Source of the DNA: a virus
Strand: one strand, 5' to 3'
Length of the DNA stretch: 21,415 bases
Virus record (IMG/VR): IMGVR_UViG_3300033571_010015
Span: 1-21,415 of that record
Shown: positions 6,196 through 12,813 of the stretch, piece after piece
Numbering within the stretch: the stretch's first letter is position 1
Layout of the letters: each line of letters begins with the position of its first letter
Made by a program: the position numbers and the translations under genes
Notes under the pieces: generated by a model
The model's database searches: none
Seen by the model: the letters and a program-made list of their open reading frames with translations, nothing else
Told to the model about the DNA's origin: nothing

Positions 6196-6453
6196 ATGGA
6201 AACTATTATCCCAACGACTAAAACACGCAAGCCCCGCACCACCAAAACCGCCGCGCCGCACGTCGCCGCGATGAAAAAAGCGATGTCCGCGGCCCTCAAG
6301 GCCGAACACGCGTTCAGCCTCGCCGCCAGCCGGATCGAGGCTCAGATCGCCGAGATCCGCACCAGTCTGGAGTCCAAACGCGCAGCAGCCCTCGCCGCTT
6401 GGCGGGAAGTCGAAGCGCGCGCCGCTGAGTGCGCCAGCACGCACGGAGCCTAG
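6196..6453 (+). CDS. Sole plus-strand gene: Lys/Ala-rich helical protein, 85 aa
   Basis: The ATG at 6196 is preferred over an in-frame GTG at 6178. The product begins METIIPTTKTRKPRTTKTAA, a basic, Thr/Pro-rich tail, followed by a long alanine-rich helix with coiled-coil character up to residue 85. The opposite-strand frame across the same bases is less protein-like. Nothing identifies a DNA-binding domain, although the tail could contact nucleic acid. It converges on the endolysin gene, and the two stop codons share the same four bases (CTAG, 6450-6453). A regulatory or moron gene under its own promoter is possible. Confidence 0.6.
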   Translation: METIIPTTKTRKPRTTKTAAPHVAAMKKAMSAALKAEHAFSLAASRIEAQIAEIRTSLESKRAAALAAWREVEARAAECASTHGA

Positions 6454-7052
6454 TCACCCGCCGGGACGAGTCCGGCCTCAAAAAGGTCGGCCTCTTCCTC
6501 GCGGCGGCGCCGGAGCCCCTTCACCGCCGGCCAGAGCCGCGTCATCGCCCGGAGCTGCGCCGGAATGCCGGCGTGGTCGCCAGCGCGCAGCAATTCCTGA
6601 ATCCGCGCCATCTCAGAGCGACGCTCGCCGGTGAGTGACGGCCCGCGGTTAAACACGAGCGAAACCAGCGCCGCGGCGCAATCGCCAGGCAGGCTTTCCA
6701 CCTGCGGGTAAATGCGAAGCGTCCGCAGGTACCACGTCGGAATTGTCACCTCTTGGAACACCGCCAGCGCGGCGGCCCAGGGGATCCCGAGATGCCGGAC
6801 GTGCGGCAACCGCTCCTGCGCGGCTTTGCCTTTGTGGGTGCTCACTGATACCAGCAACGCCAGCGCAGCGTCGTTGATCCGGCCCCGCCACGCCCGCGTG
6901 GTCTCGCCGGCGTGAGTGTGCCCGAGGTCCCAGCCCACGCCGATGGTGATGCCGGACTCGCCACCCGGCCACTCCGGGTTGGGGTCGTAGTAGGATTCTC
7001 CGCCAGTTTCCCAGCGGATGATTGCCTCGATGCCTTTGGTGCTGAGATTCAT
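6450..7052 (-). CDS. Endolysin, lysozyme-like glycoside hydrolase
   Basis: The 200-aa product begins with the helix GIEAIIRWETGGESYYDPNP, then WPGGESGITIGVGWDLGH. This matches the T4-lysozyme/pesticin-type fold: Glu15 in the first helix is the likely catalytic acid, and Thr36-Ile37-Gly38 corresponds to the TIG turn. A second conserved stretch, AALVSLVFNRGPSL, fits the distal helical lobe of such enzymes. It would cleave the glycan strands of peptidoglycan after holins open the membrane. There is no signal peptide, in line with holin-dependent release. It overlaps the preceding gene by 4 bases and follows four membrane-protein genes, forming a lysis cassette. Confidence 0.8.
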   Translation of the reverse strand: MNLSTKGIEAIIRWETGGESYYDPNPEWPGGESGITIGVGWDLGHTHAGETTRAWRGRINDAALALLVSVSTHKGKAAQERLPHVRHLGIPWAAALAVFQEVTIPTWYLRTLRIYPQVESLPGDCAAALVSLVFNRGPSLTGERRSEMARIQELLRAGDHAGIPAQLRAMTRLWPAVKGLRRRREEEADLFEAGLVPAGD

Positions 7053-7324
7053 TTGCGGAGGCTGCGGATGGTTTCCACGATTTTAAGCGCCGTGAACACC
7101 GCGGCCAGCAGGCAGCCGGCGACGCGGATCCACTGTTCAGCCTCGCTGAGTGACAACGCCAGCGCGCCCACGTTGGCGAGATTGACGGTGGCGAGGTCGA
7201 ACAATTGGCGGCTAGGCATTTGCGAGAAAAGTGGTTCCGGGTCCTGGCACCCGCGGCAGTCGTCCGGTGGCGTCATAGATCCCAGAATACGGTGAAATGC
7301 GGTCGGGCGGAAGCCCATTCCCAT
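7049..7324 (-). CDS. Small membrane protein of lysis cassette, 91 aa
   Basis: The start at 7324 overlaps the preceding stop as TGATG, which favours it over internal ATGs at 7276 and 7219. The N-terminal part contains TPPDDCRGCQDPEP with a CxxC pair. The C-terminal part has a hydrophobic stretch (WIRVAGCLLAAVFTALKIV) and a basic tip (ETIRSLRK), so one membrane span is likely. It lies immediately before the endolysin. A spanin-like or holin-accessory role is possible, but I see no lipobox and cannot assign a family. If translation starts at 7219 the product would be 56 aa. Confidence 0.55.
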   Translation of the reverse strand: MGMGFRPTAFHRILGSMTPPDDCRGCQDPEPLFSQMPSRQLFDLATVNLANVGALALSLSEAEQWIRVAGCLLAAVFTALKIVETIRSLRK

Positions 7325-7704
7325 CAGTTCCTGCCGGCGGCAGGACGCGCTTTACGTTTGCGAGGATTTGCAGCCCCGCGGGTGGTGTTGCGCCCAGGTA
7401 TTTTGCCTGATGCGCTGGGATGTTTGGTACGGGTAGGACGGTCATAAAAGAAAGAGATCCAAAGGAAATTCAGTGCGATGCCGATGTTGAGCATCACCTC
7501 GGAGGCTGCCGGACTGGAGAGCGTGAGCAGGTTCCAGGTCGCGCCGCAGACTGTCACCGTGGTGGCGGTTTTGCAAAGCACCGCGGCCCACGGCCTGCGC
7601 CAGATCGCGCTTTCAGGATGTCCGAAAACGCGGAACACAAGGTGCAGTGCGGACACTGCCAGCACGCCGTTAGCGGCTGCGTTTATTGCGGTTGCTGCTG
7701 TCAT
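7324..7704 (-). CDS. Multi-span membrane protein of lysis cassette, 126 aa
   Basis: The ATG at 7704 overlaps the preceding gene by 35 bases, which is long but leaves the first membrane segment intact. Hydrophobic stretches occur near the start (GVLAVSALHLVFRVF), in the middle (AAVLCKTATTVTVCGATWNL) and before the tail (VMLNIGIALNFLWISFFY). The last 40 residues are strongly basic (NPRKRKARPAAG), as is usual for the cytoplasmic tail of holins. A holin or antiholin is therefore plausible. A second frame overlaps its 3' end (7212-7445) and is judged probably spurious. Confidence 0.6.
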   Translation of the reverse strand: MTAATAINAAANGVLAVSALHLVFRVFGHPESAIWRRPWAAVLCKTATTVTVCGATWNLLTLSSPAASEVMLNIGIALNFLWISFFYDRPTRTKHPSASGKIPGRNTTRGAANPRKRKARPAAGRN

Positions 7705-7981
7705 CGGTAATAAATTTTGCGCTGATTGTTTCCACCGCGCGGAGCCCACAGAACCCAAGCAGAAATGCCGCTGCGTACGCGTATTGAGGTTCCCCGTCAA
7801 GCCGCGCGAGCTTTAGGATCAGCGGCGTGACGTAGTTCGCCGACGCGGCGCCCCCAAGCAGGCTTGCCAGCGTTCGCGGCAGGTTGCGCCCGGCTTCCTT
7901 GGATGACATCAGCACGGAGCCGGCAAAGCCCGCCATCGCCAGCCCGAGGTCGATTCCGGCATGTTTGAGCTCGTCGATCAT
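7670..7981 (-). CDS. Holin-like membrane protein, 103 aa
   Basis: The start at 7981 forms an ATGA junction with the preceding 3TM holin gene. The sequence reads MIDELKHAGIDLGLAMAGFAG, then a charged turn with SSKEAGRNLPRTLASLLGG, a hydrophobic ASANYVTPLIL segment and AYAAAFLLGFCGLRAVETI, before a basic C-terminus. Two to three spans with a small-residue-rich core and a TPL motif resemble several phage holins. With the adjacent 3TM-type gene it may form a holin/antiholin pair controlling lysis timing. Which of the four membrane genes is the true holin cannot be told from sequence. Confidence 0.6.
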   Translation of the reverse strand: MIDELKHAGIDLGLAMAGFAGSVLMSSKEAGRNLPRTLASLLGGAASANYVTPLILKLARLDGEPQYAYAAAFLLGFCGLRAVETISAKFITDDSSNRNKRSR

Positions 7982-8448
7982 TTTGCGGGAGGCTTGAACG
8001 ACGCCCCGTAGTAAAACGCCAACACCGCGGAAAACGCCGTCGAAAGCGAGCCAATGAGCAGACTCAGAGTGGTGGACTCCCACAGCTTCAGATCGCCCGT
8101 GAGCAGCCCAATCAGGATCGCAAAAAACCCGCCGGTGACGACGCACGCCAGCACGGGCGGCACCCAAGATCCCGTTGCGGTTTGCATGGTGCGCGCGTTG
8201 GCTCGGTCCTCCGCGGCAAGCTTCTCCGCGTCAATCCCGAGCTCCGCCATCCGCGTCTTGAGCTGCACGTCCGCGACCTGCAGCGCTGCAATCTGGTCCG
8301 TGGTGAGGTTGCCTCCGGTGAGCGTTTTCTCCACCGCGGCGGCGTCGCTGATCCCGAGCGCCTTGCCGGCAGCGTCCAACGCGGCAGCCCCCAACGGGCC
8401 ACCGAGCAGGGTGCCGATCGTCGGCAAGAGTTTGGAGATGAAGCTCAT
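7978..8448 (-). CDS. 3TM-type phage holin
   Basis: The ATG at 8448 shares one base with the preceding stop (TGATG), giving 156 aa. The N-terminus is MSFISKLLPTIGTLLGG, followed by a soluble helical part (TTDQIAALQVADVQLKTRM) and the sequence AAEDRANARTMQTATGSWVPP. The C-terminal third has two or three spans (VLACVVTGGFFAILIGLL and STAFSAVLAFYYGASF). The order DRANAR...W.PP.LA...GFF followed by a late FYYG segment is characteristic of the holin-of-3TMs family. It would form the membrane lesions that free the endolysin. Confidence 0.72.
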   Translation of the reverse strand: MSFISKLLPTIGTLLGGPLGAAALDAAGKALGISDAAAVEKTLTGGNLTTDQIAALQVADVQLKTRMAELGIDAEKLAAEDRANARTMQTATGSWVPPVLACVVTGGFFAILIGLLTGDLKLWESTTLSLLIGSLSTAFSAVLAFYYGASFKPPAK

Positions 8449-10514
8449 CAGAATGTCGCCAGAGTCGCCCGCCGCCACGCGTTGTTGGCGATGCATATGT
8501 AAAGCCCGGTGGAGTCAACCGCTATTTGTCCCCGCCTGCCGATTGCGGAAATACTCAATGGAACCGGCACCATTACCGTGTTGGTGGCACGAAGAGCGGC
8601 GGTCATGGTTGTTGACGTTGCCACCGTTTGAGAAGCTGAAATAGTGTACGTGCCCGTGCCTCCTGTTCCGGTGCCTGCAGCCGTGATGAGTACGGGTATC
8701 GTGATGCCAGCCCCGCTAACTAAGGCCCCGATCATAATAACGCCACTTGAAACGGAGGAAACAGTAAGCGTTGTGTCAGTGATGGTTGCGTTAAAAACAG
8801 CAGTAGAAGTTAAATACTCAAAAGTGCCATCCCACTCAACTGCATGAGCCTGTGGAGTGGTCATAAGCGACCCCGCTTGAAAATAGGCAGCGGCTTGGCT
8901 TGCGGCGGTTCCGCCTGCGCGGAATGTTTGCGGTCCCGTAAACGTGTTGCTGCTGGTCGATGCGGTTGGTGCTCTAGCAGGCAAAGAAATCACCGAAACC
9001 AACGCGTCGATCCCAACGGTGATGCTTCCAGAAAGCAGTAGGTTTGATGTCTGAATGCCCACCACAGAACCAGTTCCGTTGGTCCCGTACTGAATCATCG
9101 CGAAAACTGGCCCGATTAAAGATCCAGTAAACCAAGATGGACGACTGCAATTAAACCCAGTTCCAATCGAGTCAATGCGCCACGGCCCGTTCTGTGCGGT
9201 TGCAGTTTGTCCAGAGAGAATAAAGATGTCGTCAACCTGCATCGTGCGGTTATCCATCACCACCACGGAGCTGGAAACCAAAGTGGTGAGACTCGCGTTA
9301 AAAACGGTGATTGGCCCAGAACCGGACGCCCCCGCGTTAAGCGTCATCGTCACCTGAGTCGGAGAATCCACAGTCCGAATGACGCCGGTGACAACGCCGG
9401 CGGACAAACTCATGCCGGGCACGAGCGTCACCGTGGTGCTGGTAAATGTAATCACCGGAGAATTAATGGTCCAAACGCCCCCAGTGATGGTGCCAGCGGT
9501 CGCCAAAACCAAATTCGATGCATGCCGAATCTGAGCGGTCTGAATGCCCCCTAGCGCTTTTGTCGCGTCTCCAGCGTTGTCTGCGCCCGTTCCTCCGTCA
9601 GCAATGGCAAGTTGCGCCGATGCCGTCACTGCGCCCGTGCCGTTGCCCTTGAGCACCCCGGTAAGCGTAGTTGCACCAGTCCCGCCTTGAGCCACCTGCA
9701 CCGTTGCCAATTTACTGGACGCGATCGCCGCCCCGCTTGCCACGTCGGCATCCACCAGCAGCGACGCCGGCGACTGCAGCACGCCCGCTACGTTTTTCCA
9801 CAAACCCGTGCCGGCCACAAGCGGCAGCGACGTGTGAACGTGCGACGGCGTGTTGCCGCCAAACTGCCCGGTGACACTGTGGTTGTTGCCCGTCGCGTAC
9901 GCCTCCAGCGTCACAAAGATGCGGTCGGTGACAAGCATCGCGGTTTCCGGCACGAGCACCGTCAGCCCCACAAGCGCGGAGGTCGTGCCGATGGTCACCG
10001 CGGCAGAGGTCGCCAGCAGCGTAGGCGCGGCACTGCCATCGTACTTAAAAACTTTGGCCCGCACGCTATTGCTGTGATTATTGTCAGCCACCCCCAGCAA
10101 CCACACGTTGAAGTCCCACAGGCCCGCCGGGATGTCGGTGGTGCCCGGGTCCTGCGGACTCGCCTCGGAAATAAAACCGGCAAACTGCGTCCACGTGGTC
10201 GGCGTCAGCGTGCCGCTCGCTGCGGTCGTCTGCGCTGCGTCAGCACTGCGCCCGAGCTGCTTCGGTGTCCCGGGCAGGTTGGTCGTCGGCGCGTCCGCGT
10301 TCGTGCCCTGGTTGAGATAGTACGTCAGCCCGTTCGCGCCGCCACCACCGCCGCCCGTGGATGCCGCTGGCGCCCACTGCGTGCCGTTCCACGTGAGCAC
10401 CTGCCCGCTGGTCGGCGTGGTGGCTGCCACCGGCTGCCCTTTAAGTTTGTCCACGCTTGTCGAGTGGAGCCCGCCGGACACGTCGCCGGTAATGATTGGA
10501 GAGTTGAGTGGCAT
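8448..10514 (-). CDS. Large tail fibre / receptor-binding protein, 688 aa
   Basis: The N-terminus has the fibre-type module TGDVSGGLHSTSVDKLKG, then PTSGQVLTWNGTQWAP and a Gly-rich hinge. Residues around 90-210 look like a compact beta domain. Next come GGTGA repeats (VAQGGTGATTLTGVLKGN, IADGGTGADNAGDATKAL) typical of phage tail fibres. The rest is Ser/Thr-rich and beta-rich, with almost no charged residues. The C-terminal domain (ISAIGRRGQIAVDSTGLYIC to the end) is probably the tip. It is the last structural gene, directly before the lysis cassette. Three bases separate it from the preceding fibre gene. A role in host recognition is inferred. Confidence 0.75.
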   Translation of the reverse strand: MPLNSPIITGDVSGGLHSTSVDKLKGQPVAATTPTSGQVLTWNGTQWAPAASTGGGGGGANGLTYYLNQGTNADAPTTNLPGTPKQLGRSADAAQTTAASGTLTPTTWTQFAGFISEASPQDPGTTDIPAGLWDFNVWLLGVADNNHSNSVRAKVFKYDGSAAPTLLATSAAVTIGTTSALVGLTVLVPETAMLVTDRIFVTLEAYATGNNHSVTGQFGGNTPSHVHTSLPLVAGTGLWKNVAGVLQSPASLLVDADVASGAAIASSKLATVQVAQGGTGATTLTGVLKGNGTGAVTASAQLAIADGGTGADNAGDATKALGGIQTAQIRHASNLVLATAGTITGGVWTINSPVITFTSTTVTLVPGMSLSAGVVTGVIRTVDSPTQVTMTLNAGASGSGPITVFNASLTTLVSSSVVVMDNRTMQVDDIFILSGQTATAQNGPWRIDSIGTGFNCSRPSWFTGSLIGPVFAMIQYGTNGTGSVVGIQTSNLLLSGSITVGIDALVSVISLPARAPTASTSSNTFTGPQTFRAGGTAASQAAAYFQAGSLMTTPQAHAVEWDGTFEYLTSTAVFNATITDTTLTVSSVSSGVIMIGALVSGAGITIPVLITAAGTGTGGTGTYTISASQTVATSTTMTAALRATNTVMVPVPLSISAIGRRGQIAVDSTGLYICIANNAWRRATLATF

Positions 10515-10517
10515 AAA

Positions 10518-11003
10518 TTACTGATACAAAGGGATGTAGTATAGTTCACTCCCAACATTAAAAGTTTGCCACGCAACTGGAGTGGTTGTGCTGTTTGGAC
10601 TTCCACCAACGCTTCCGAACCCCCCGCCAGATCCGGCCACCAGCGCGCGGATGCTGATTAGCTCACCCGCCACGGGAGCCTCCACAAACGTAATGGTGCC
10701 GCCCGCGGTGTTGCTGATCGAATAGGTGCTCGGAGGTTGGTCGATCCCGCCCACGCTCACGATGTAGCCACCGTCCGCGTTGCCGTTGTACCCCGCAAAG
10801 GTAAACGCCGTGCTGGTCCCGTTGGCGGTGTGCTCGGTGACGGTTGTCCCAGCGGCCACCGGAATCCCGATCTCAGTCACTCCACCATCAGCGCCGAGAT
10901 ACAGTTTCCCACTGAAAGTGTTGACGGCGAGTTCGCCAAGGTTCAGCGAGGTCGGGTTGCCCGACGCCCCGCTCCTGCGTTTTGGAATAATCGGGAATGC
11001 CAT
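10518..11003 (-). CDS. Tail fibre-associated protein with MAFPIIP N-terminus, 161 aa
   Basis: It begins MAFPIIPKRRSGASGNP and continues LGELAVNTFSGKLYLGADGG, nearly the same module as the N-terminus of the next gene upstream (11007-11948), so the two are paralogues at the attachment end. The second half holds AFTFAGYNGNADGGYIVSVG, GIDQPPSTYSI and TITFVEAPVAGELISIRALV, a small beta-sandwich module recurrent in phage tail fibres. The end (ELYYIPLYQ) is distinctive. It may be a baseplate or fibre adaptor. No Shine-Dalgarno precedes its ATG. Confidence 0.7.
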   Translation of the reverse strand: MAFPIIPKRRSGASGNPTSLNLGELAVNTFSGKLYLGADGGVTEIGIPVAAGTTVTEHTANGTSTAFTFAGYNGNADGGYIVSVGGIDQPPSTYSISNTAGGTITFVEAPVAGELISIRALVAGSGGGFGSVGGSPNSTTTPVAWQTFNVGSELYYIPLYQ

Positions 11004-11006
11004 AAA

Positions 11007-11948
11007 CTAGTAAGTGCCCGCGGATGCAACTGTGGCGGTGCCGTCCACGGCGATTTCGATGGATGCGGATGATTTGATGCCGCCCACCACGGTGGATGTG
11101 CCGGGGATGATTTTTGCGGCGCCGGCGCCCGAAACGGTAAACCCGTTGCTGCTGATCGGATCCACGCTGAGAACCCCGATCTGCGCGGTCGTCGCGATCG
11201 GGAGTTGCGCGGTGCTGATGGCGCCCGCGGAGGTTAGCTGCGGCACCCCGCCAGCGGTGGCGAGTTGCGTGAGCTGTGCTGTGCTCACGGCGCCGATGTT
11301 TGCCGGCGTCAGCGTAATGTTGCCCGCAATCGCCGTCTGGTTGTTGACGGAGATCACTTCGTTTTTGGCGCCGTCGATGAAATCCCAGGTCGTGCCGTTA
11401 AACGCAATAATGTCGCCGGCCAGCACCTGCGTCTGCCCGTCAATTGCCGGCGAAAGTGTCGCGGTGTTGCTGGCAACGTAGTAATCGCCCTTTGATGCGG
11501 TGCCGGCCCCTACAACGCCACCGGATGCAATCACCGGCGAGGTGTTGACGGCCCAAGCTCCCTTGTAAGTGAGCGAGCCAACGGACGACGCCGGCAGCAG
11601 CGCGCTGGGGATTTTGCCATCCGCACCAAGTTGCGGAATCAACCCGGCCACCGCGGTGGTCGTGAGCGCCGCAATCTGCCCCGTGGTGAGCCCGCTGATC
11701 TGATAGCTGGAGATGAGCCCCGCCCCGGTGAGCTGCGGGATTTTGTCCGCCACAGCAAGCCGGGAGAGGTCGTTGGTCGTCAGCGCGTTTGCGGTGCCGC
11801 CGATCTCCACCACACCGGAGTTAGCTTTCATGTAGAGCTTGCCCGTCGCCGTGTTGACGGCCAGTTCGGCAAGCTGCAAAGAGCCGGCGAGAGGCGCGAC
11901 TTGCGAGGTCGCGATGGAATTGCGAATGGGGATGATCGGGAATGCCAT
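11007..11948 (-). CDS. Tail fibre-type protein with MAFPIIP N-terminus, 313 aa
   Basis: After MAFPIIPIRNSIATSQ and the shared module LAELAVNTATGKLYMKANSG come alternating helical and beta repeats (ALTTNDLSRLAVADKIPQL, LTTGQIAALTTTAVAGLIPQ) that look like trimeric fibre shaft. A central module reads YKGAWAVNTSPVIASGG, then KGDYYVASNTATLSPAIDG and VLAGDIIAFNGTTWDFIDG. It is followed by further shaft repeats and a small C-terminal domain ending ATVASAGTY. The AGTY end is shared with the collagen-like protein next door. A short fibre or adaptor that attaches to the same site as the 161-aa paralogue is likely. Confidence 0.72.
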   Translation of the reverse strand: MAFPIIPIRNSIATSQVAPLAGSLQLAELAVNTATGKLYMKANSGVVEIGGTANALTTNDLSRLAVADKIPQLTGAGLISSYQISGLTTGQIAALTTTAVAGLIPQLGADGKIPSALLPASSVGSLTYKGAWAVNTSPVIASGGVVGAGTASKGDYYVASNTATLSPAIDGQTQVLAGDIIAFNGTTWDFIDGAKNEVISVNNQTAIAGNITLTPANIGAVSTAQLTQLATAGGVPQLTSAGAISTAQLPIATTAQIGVLSVDPISSNGFTVSGAGAAKIIPGTSTVVGGIKSSASIEIAVDGTATVASAGTY

Positions 11949-11957
11949 TGTCGTGGT

Positions 11958-12257
11958 TTAGTAAGTGCCTGCAGTGAAGTTGACCGGCACCCACTCGGTG
12001 CCAGAAAACTCAAAAACTTGCCCCGCGGTCGGAGCGGTTGCGGAAACGGTTTTGCCGCGGATGCCGGTGACGGTGGCGACGCTGTTGTTGCCAACAGTTG
12101 CCACCGAGAGATCCCCCGTGACGGTGCCGAATGTTCCGGGCGGCCCCTGCGGGCCTTGCGGTCCCGTTGGCCCGGTTGGTCCGGTTGGCCCAGGAGTCCC
12201 CGGCGCACCGGTGAGGAGCGTGACAACCAAAGGCCCGCAGTTTGAATTACAACTCAT
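11958..12257 (-). CDS. Collagen-like tail protein, 99 aa
   Basis: The start at 12257, two bases after the preceding stop, is preferred over an upstream in-frame start at 12302. The product begins MSCNSNCGPLVVTLLTG, then about ten Gly-X-Y triplets with Pro and Thr (GAPGTPGPTGPTGPTGP and following), which would form a collagen-like triple helix. The remainder contains TGDLSVATVGNNSVATVTG and PTAGQVFEFSGTEWVP, the same module as at the start of the 688-aa fibre, and ends AGTY like the 313-aa protein. Collagen-like stretches are common in phage tail fibres. Its small size suggests a trimeric linker or spike. Confidence 0.75.
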   Translation of the reverse strand: MSCNSNCGPLVVTLLTGAPGTPGPTGPTGPTGPQGPQGPPGTFGTVTGDLSVATVGNNSVATVTGIRGKTVSATAPTAGQVFEFSGTEWVPVNFTAGTY

Positions 12258-12259
12258 GG

Positions 12260-12580
12260 TTAGGAGATAGTGGTGCGGGCCTCGATAAGGCGGATGTCCC
12301 AACCGTCGGGTCGCTGCACGTTTACCACGAGCTGCGCGCCGATCTGCGCTGAGAGCGCCGCGGTTTGGGTGTTGGTGAGCCGCAGCGAAACCACGTCCGG
12401 TGTGTTGCGGACGATGCTCGGCGTGGTCAGCGAGGCGCCCGCCGCGGTTTTAAGCGTCACCGCCACAAACCAGTTCGTGAGGTCGGCGTAGGGAGAGCAC
12501 GGCCCGTCCTGCTGAAGCTGGAACGAAAAATCCCAGTCGGTGCCGCGCTGGATCGTGGATGAAGTTTGGACGGCGACCAT
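12260..12580 (-). CDS. Hypothetical tail-region protein, 106 aa
   Basis: The ATG at 12580 overlaps the preceding stop by one base (TAATG); an in-frame start at 12658 lies inside that gene. The product begins MVAVQTSSTIQRGTDWDFSFQL, is mostly beta (WFVAVTLKTAAGASLTTP, VVSLRLTNTQTAAL) and ends WDIRLIEARTTIS. It resembles the small beta-sandwich proteins encoded near phage tail fibres, often described as upper baseplate or head-fibre-like proteins, but no specific family can be named. Its role as a fibre-attachment or decoration protein is inferred from position. Confidence 0.6.
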   Translation of the reverse strand: MVAVQTSSTIQRGTDWDFSFQLQQDGPCSPYADLTNWFVAVTLKTAAGASLTTPSIVRNTPDVVSLRLTNTQTAALSAQIGAQLVVNVQRPDGWDIRLIEARTTIS

Positions 12581-12813
12581 TATACCCAAGCGCTCCCGGA
12601 CAAGTAATTTCGCGCGCTGTCGCAGCACCCGGAAACGGGTTGCGCGCCCTCGGGCCACGCCCTTGCTTGGATCTCCTCCTGCTCAGTCGGGAGCAGTTTT
12701 AGCGGGCACAACGGCGCCGCATTTGCGATGCCGAAACGGGCACCGCAGTTTTGCACTCGGTCGCATTTCGCGCAGATGGCAGCGCGTTTGTCAACAATCC
12801 ACGCGGCGATCAT
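12580..12813 (-). CDS. Small four-cysteine protein, 77 aa
   Basis: The start overlaps the preceding stop by one base (TGATG). The pattern C14-x2-C17-x5-C23-x12-C36 (AAICAKCDRVQNC ... APLCPLKL) suggests a bound zinc ion or a small metal cluster; two more cysteines lie together (GCC) near residue 63. Small proteins with a CxxC...C...CPL motif recur in phage tail regions, with no known function that I can state. It is an odd cysteine-rich protein among beta-rich tail proteins. Confidence 0.6.
   Translation of the reverse strand: MIAAWIVDKRAAICAKCDRVQNCGARFGIANAAPLCPLKLLPTEQEEIQARAWPEGAQPVSGCCDSARNYLSGSAWV

Noticed and set aside
6187-6444. Minus-strand frame opposite the plus-strand gene
   Set aside because: Gly/Arg/Phe-rich and without a sensible structure; the plus-strand reading has a clear basic tail and long helix.
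7212-7445. A 77-aa proline-rich minus-strand frame overlapping two lysis genes
   Set aside because: It overlaps both the basic tail of the 126-aa protein and the N-terminus of the 91-aa protein, and those two are joined by a clean TGATG junction. It has no lipobox cysteine as expected for an embedded Rz1-type spanin. It remains a low-probability overlapping gene.
9612-10544. A 310-aa plus-strand frame opposite the large fibre gene
   Set aside because: Arg/His/Gly-rich composition without hydrophobic periodicity, typical of antisense readings of GC-rich genes; the minus strand holds a convincing fibre protein.
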